Shown here: one piece after another, positions 31,970-34,022 of the stretch
How the letters are laid out: each line of letters opens with the position of its first letter
Numbering within the stretch: position 1 is the stretch's first letter
Assembly (NCBI RefSeq): GCF_002743335.1
Contig: NZ_PDZB01000028.1
Coordinates: 1-34,022 of the forward strand
DNA length: 34,022 bases
DNA from: Sporosarcina sp. P32b
Lineage (GTDB): Bacteria; Bacillota; Bacilli; Bacillales_A; Planococcaceae
Reading direction: 5' to 3'
Translations under genes and position numbers: made by a program
Notes under the pieces: model-generated
The model's database searches: none
Told to the model about the DNA's origin: nothing
The model's input: the letters and a program-made list of their open reading frames with translations, nothing else

Positions 31970-32959
31970 TTAATTTAAATTTTGGATTAGAAGAAGTTCT
32001 AACATACTTTTTGGATATGTTGTTAAAGGAACATGATACGCTCTTGATGTGCTTAAACATATAAAGAGATTACTTTTTGTGTCCCACAAATAAAATTTAC
32101 TATTGAAAATAAAAAGATGAAATATAAGTTCGTTTTCTATATTTATATTAATACTTTTCATACTCCTAATTAACTGAGTGATATTATTCTTAATACTAAG
32201 TTCAATGTGGGTTAAATAATTTAAATAATATTGTGACTCTCTTACAGCTTTAAGACTATTTTTAGAAGACGCATATCCACCTCCAATCGGAAAATAAATA
32301 GAACCATCCTTTGCAGAGGTCAATGTGAAAATACCTGACTTTCTTAATTTGTATCGTTCCACTTCATTAGGTTCATTCTCAGTCAGTGTTAAACCACTTT
32401 CTATTTGATATTGCGAAATAGTATCATTCCAATTTTCATGTAATACTTCAAATAATTCCTTATTCGTCCATTCATTATGCCTGCCAATTTTTATTAGATA
32501 TGCATCACTCGTTGTAATTCTAAGAAATAAGAGGTAATCATTTAAGGGATTGGATCTATCCCTATTCACAAAGCCATCTGAATCTACTTCTGTTCCTAAG
32601 TGAAGATGGTGTATTCCCCATTCATTTAATAAAGCATCATGATAATTTGGTTTTAAATACGATCTGCTTAAGTGGGGTAATATGCTATCGCCATCATGAA
32701 TCTTCTTAATTAATAATTCAACCCTACTTGAGATCTCCGATGGATAAGAAAACCCTTTTGCTGAAAATACCATTCTCGGTCTTTTCTCAATGATTCTTCT
32801 ATTTATTTCGAAGAATTTCAAATGGACATTTGGATCTTCCGGTGCTACTTTTACATCAAGATGCTGTAATTGTTGTGAAAGAAAATATCCAAAATCTCTT
32901 ACTAAATTTATATGTACTCGGTATTTAAGTGGATGTTTAAAATAAATATTCATTTTCAT
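31970..32959 (-). CDS. Unrecognised protein with a His-rich WGIHHLHLG motif
   Basis: This protein of about 329 residues starts at ATG 32959, 8 bp after AAGGA; three earlier in-frame codons overlap that site. It is cytoplasmic with no membrane segment. The centre reads DALLNEWGIHHLHLG (about 110-125), followed by DYLLFLRITTSDAYLIKIG and RHNEWTNKELFEVLHENW. This block looks like a conserved core with several His residues, possibly a metal or catalytic site. The C-terminus is hydrophobic beta/alpha. No family name can be given. AT-rich and solitary, as is typical of accessory genes. Confidence 0.65.
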   Translation of the reverse strand: MKMNIYFKHPLKYRVHINLVRDFGYFLSQQLQHLDVKVAPEDPNVHLKFFEINRRIIEKRPRMVFSAKGFSYPSEISSRVELLIKKIHDGDSILPHLSRSYLKPNYHDALLNEWGIHHLHLGTEVDSDGFVNRDRSNPLNDYLLFLRITTSDAYLIKIGRHNEWTNKELFEVLHENWNDTISQYQIESGLTLTENEPNEVERYKLRKSGIFTLTSAKDGSIYFPIGGGYASSKNSLKAVRESQYYLNYLTHIELSIKNNITQLIRSMKSININIENELIFHLFIFNSKFYLWDTKSNLFICLSTSRAYHVPLTTYPKSMLELLLIQNLN

Positions 32960-33079
32960 ACACATCATCCTTTTGCATAAGCTACAGACTTTACTCTATC
33001 AACTCTACCTGCTTTCTGACATTCTCAATCGATAATTTCGTTGAATGAAAGATACCTTAATCAAGAAGTTTTTAGTAAT

Positions 33080-33143
33080 GGTACCTATATGTGAAACTTT
33101 AATGAGAGTTTAAACATTCACGTTTATTTCTCACACAGGTACC
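33080..33143 (+). repeat. Repeat A, full copy
   Basis: GGTACCTATATGTGAAAC...TTTCTCACACAGGTACC. Ends 25 bp from the stop of the 86-codon gene. Confidence 0.92.
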
Positions 33144-33168
33144 TTATTTTAAATAGTGCCGAAACCTT

Positions 33169-33429
33169 TTAAACAGTGTAGCGCTTCCAAGGGATCTGAC
33201 TGACATGGATGTTTGCAAGGAATTTAACAATATCGTTTCTTCCGTGGTACGTAGGGGTCCCTCTTGAGTCTTGTGCCATTAAAATCACGGGCATGCCTCG
33301 GAAGTATGGCTGAAATCCATCACGGGTATCTTCACGAGAGGAAGCTGATTGTAAAACATGTCTTTTTACAATTACAATTGCAAATGTTACTCCTTGCTCT
33401 GTTATAACTGAACCTTCAAATTGCATCAT
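33169..33429 (-). CDS. Small conserved-looking protein, function unknown
   Basis: This 86-residue protein reads MMQFEGSVITEQG, then a hydrophobic strand (TFAIVIVKRHVL), then GMPVILMAQDSRGTPTYHGR and a short C-terminal helix. It looks like a small alpha/beta fold with no membrane segment. I do not recognise a named family. The start ATG at 33429 has AGGAGG 7 bp upstream, and a good sigma-A promoter lies at 33474-33502, so it is expressed. Confidence 0.72.
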   Translation of the reverse strand: MMQFEGSVITEQGVTFAIVIVKRHVLQSASSREDTRDGFQPYFRGMPVILMAQDSRGTPTYHGRNDIVKFLANIHVSQIPWKRYTV

Positions 33430-33473
33430 TCTTATCCTCCTTTCTCAAATATGGAAATGTATTCCTTCGATCT

Positions 33474-33502
33474 AATATAACGCCTTATATAGTGCTAGTC
33501 AA
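33474..33502 (-). promoter_or_regulatory. Sigma-A promoter of the 86-codon gene
   Basis: On the minus strand TTGACT (33497-33502), a 17-bp spacer and TATATT (33474-33479), about 45 bp before the start codon. Confidence 0.75.
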
Positions 33503-33586
33503 TAAACAAACACACTATATATTGTGTTTTAAAAATATGGGTTTCAATTTAATTTCTAAGTAGAAGGTCCAATCAGATAAAACTAC

Positions 33587-33629
33587 AAAATCCCTGTACA
33601 CATCTATGAGACATGGTAGGGATTTTTTT
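33587..33629 (+). terminator. Orphan intrinsic terminator
   Basis: AAAATCCCT paired with AGGGATTTTT, followed by further T. No plus-strand gene ends before it within the window. Confidence 0.65.
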
Positions 33630-33675
33630 GGTGCGCCTAAGTTTTTTTGATACATGAATAATTTTCATTAATAAA

Positions 33676-33741
33676 AGTACCAGTGCGCGAATGACTTTCA
33701 TGATTGTTTAAACATTCACGTTTGTTTCTCACACAGGTACC
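33676..33741 (+). repeat. Repeat A, full copy
   Basis: AGTACCAGTGCGCGAATGAC at left (two extra bases), otherwise consensus, right arm GTTTCTCACACAGGTACC. Confidence 0.92.
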
Positions 33742-33785
33742 TTATTTACTAAGAGGACAATCTTTGATTTTTTGAAAATATGAAA

Positions 33786-33825
33786 ATTCACCTCCTCGAT
33801 ACACTGATTATATCAAGGAGGTGCT
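33786..33825 (+). terminator. Terminator/Repeat C, copy 2
   Basis: CACCTCCT/AGGAGGTG around GATACACTGATTATATC, followed by CGTTTTT. It matches the hairpin at 12552-12595 in both stem and loop. Confidence 0.7.
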
Positions 33826-33839
33826 ACGTTTTTATAATT

Positions 33840-34022
33840 GGACATTTACAGCACTTATTTGAAAGTAGTAGGTGTGAGATCTAACACCAGATGTTGTTGG
33901 CTATAAATGTCAACTATAAAATGTACACTTTCGCTTGTTTAAGGATGTACAGATTTACGGGATTTCCTGACTTAGATGATTCTGTATCCGATAAGATTCA
34001 CCGGCAATTGAAATGACATACG
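33840..34022. other. Window edge, possibly a mobile-element end
   Basis: No gene is seen. The stretch 33900-33960 repeats related blocks (AAATGTCAACTATAAAATG, AATGTACAC, GATGTACAG), reminiscent of the multiple terminal repeats of IS21-type elements, but no transposase is within the window, so this is only a suggestion. Confidence 0.2.

Noticed and set aside
8366..33741. Repeats A as a CRISPR array
   Set aside because: Copies are dispersed over 25 kb between genes, vary in sequence and length, and are not separated by regular spacers. No cas genes are present.
33895..34022. IS21-type element end at the window edge
   Set aside because: The repeated ATGTCAACTATAAAATG/ATGTACA blocks are suggestive, but no transposase sequence is inside the window, so it is listed only as an uncertain region.

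Overview
The window looks like chromosomal DNA from a low-GC, spore-forming, Gram-positive bacterium with an S-layer (Bacillales, probably Planococcaceae such as a Sporosarcina relative). Supporting signs are a YlxY-type polysaccharide deacetylase of the sporulation family, an OpuC-type osmoprotectant transporter, two SLH-domain proteins, a class A penicillin-binding protein, strong AGGAGG-type ribosome binding sites and a Bacillus-like tRNA-Asn. The taxonomic placement is inference. After the first operon almost every gene lies on the minus strand.

Layout. 0.1-2.8 kb: three-gene compatible-solute (glycine betaine/carnitine/choline) ABC transporter operon with an intrinsic terminator. 2.9-6.5 kb: FG-GAP protein, SLH protein, erythromycin-esterase family protein. 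6.7-9.4 kb: small coiled-coil protein, YlxY-type deacetylase, tRNA-Asn, DUF1835-type protein. 9.5-12.6 kb: DUF262/DUF1524 (GmrSD-like) protein and a solitary phage replication-type protein. 12.8-21.7 kb: two membrane proteins, NERD protein, class A PBP, a choline/carnitine acyltransferase-family protein, a lipoprotein, an AIM24-family protein and a decayed alcohol dehydrogenase. 21.7-34 kb: accessory, AT-rich and scarred. It holds an intact IS3-family element, a HEPN-like protein, a truncated group II intron, a large CHAT-protease protein, a zinc-ribbon protein, a second near-identical AIM24 gene, a second SLH protein, a ureohydrolase fragment and two unrecognised genes.

The most striking feature is not a gene. 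At least 16 copies of a ~64-bp imperfect palindrome (here Repeat A) and about a dozen full or partial copies of a ~69-bp palindrome (Repeat B) are scattered between genes. Both begin and end in GGTACC or a close variant. Most A copies sit, in one orientation, a few bases beyond the stop codon of a minus-strand gene, where they could fold as terminator or mRNA-end hairpins. They also mark breakpoints: the IS3 element is inserted inside one, the group II intron fragment is bounded by B arms, the ureohydrolase fragment is cut next to an A copy, the erythromycin-esterase stop codon abuts a B arm, and the AIM24 duplication carries an A copy with each gene. No transposase for A or B is visible here.

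Other notable points are three genes that appear to start at CTG, a eukaryote-type carnitine acyltransferase fold in a bacterium that also has a carnitine-class transporter nearby, and several proteins of families linked to defence (CHAT, HEPN-like, DUF262, NERD) lying as single transcription units rather than as one operon.
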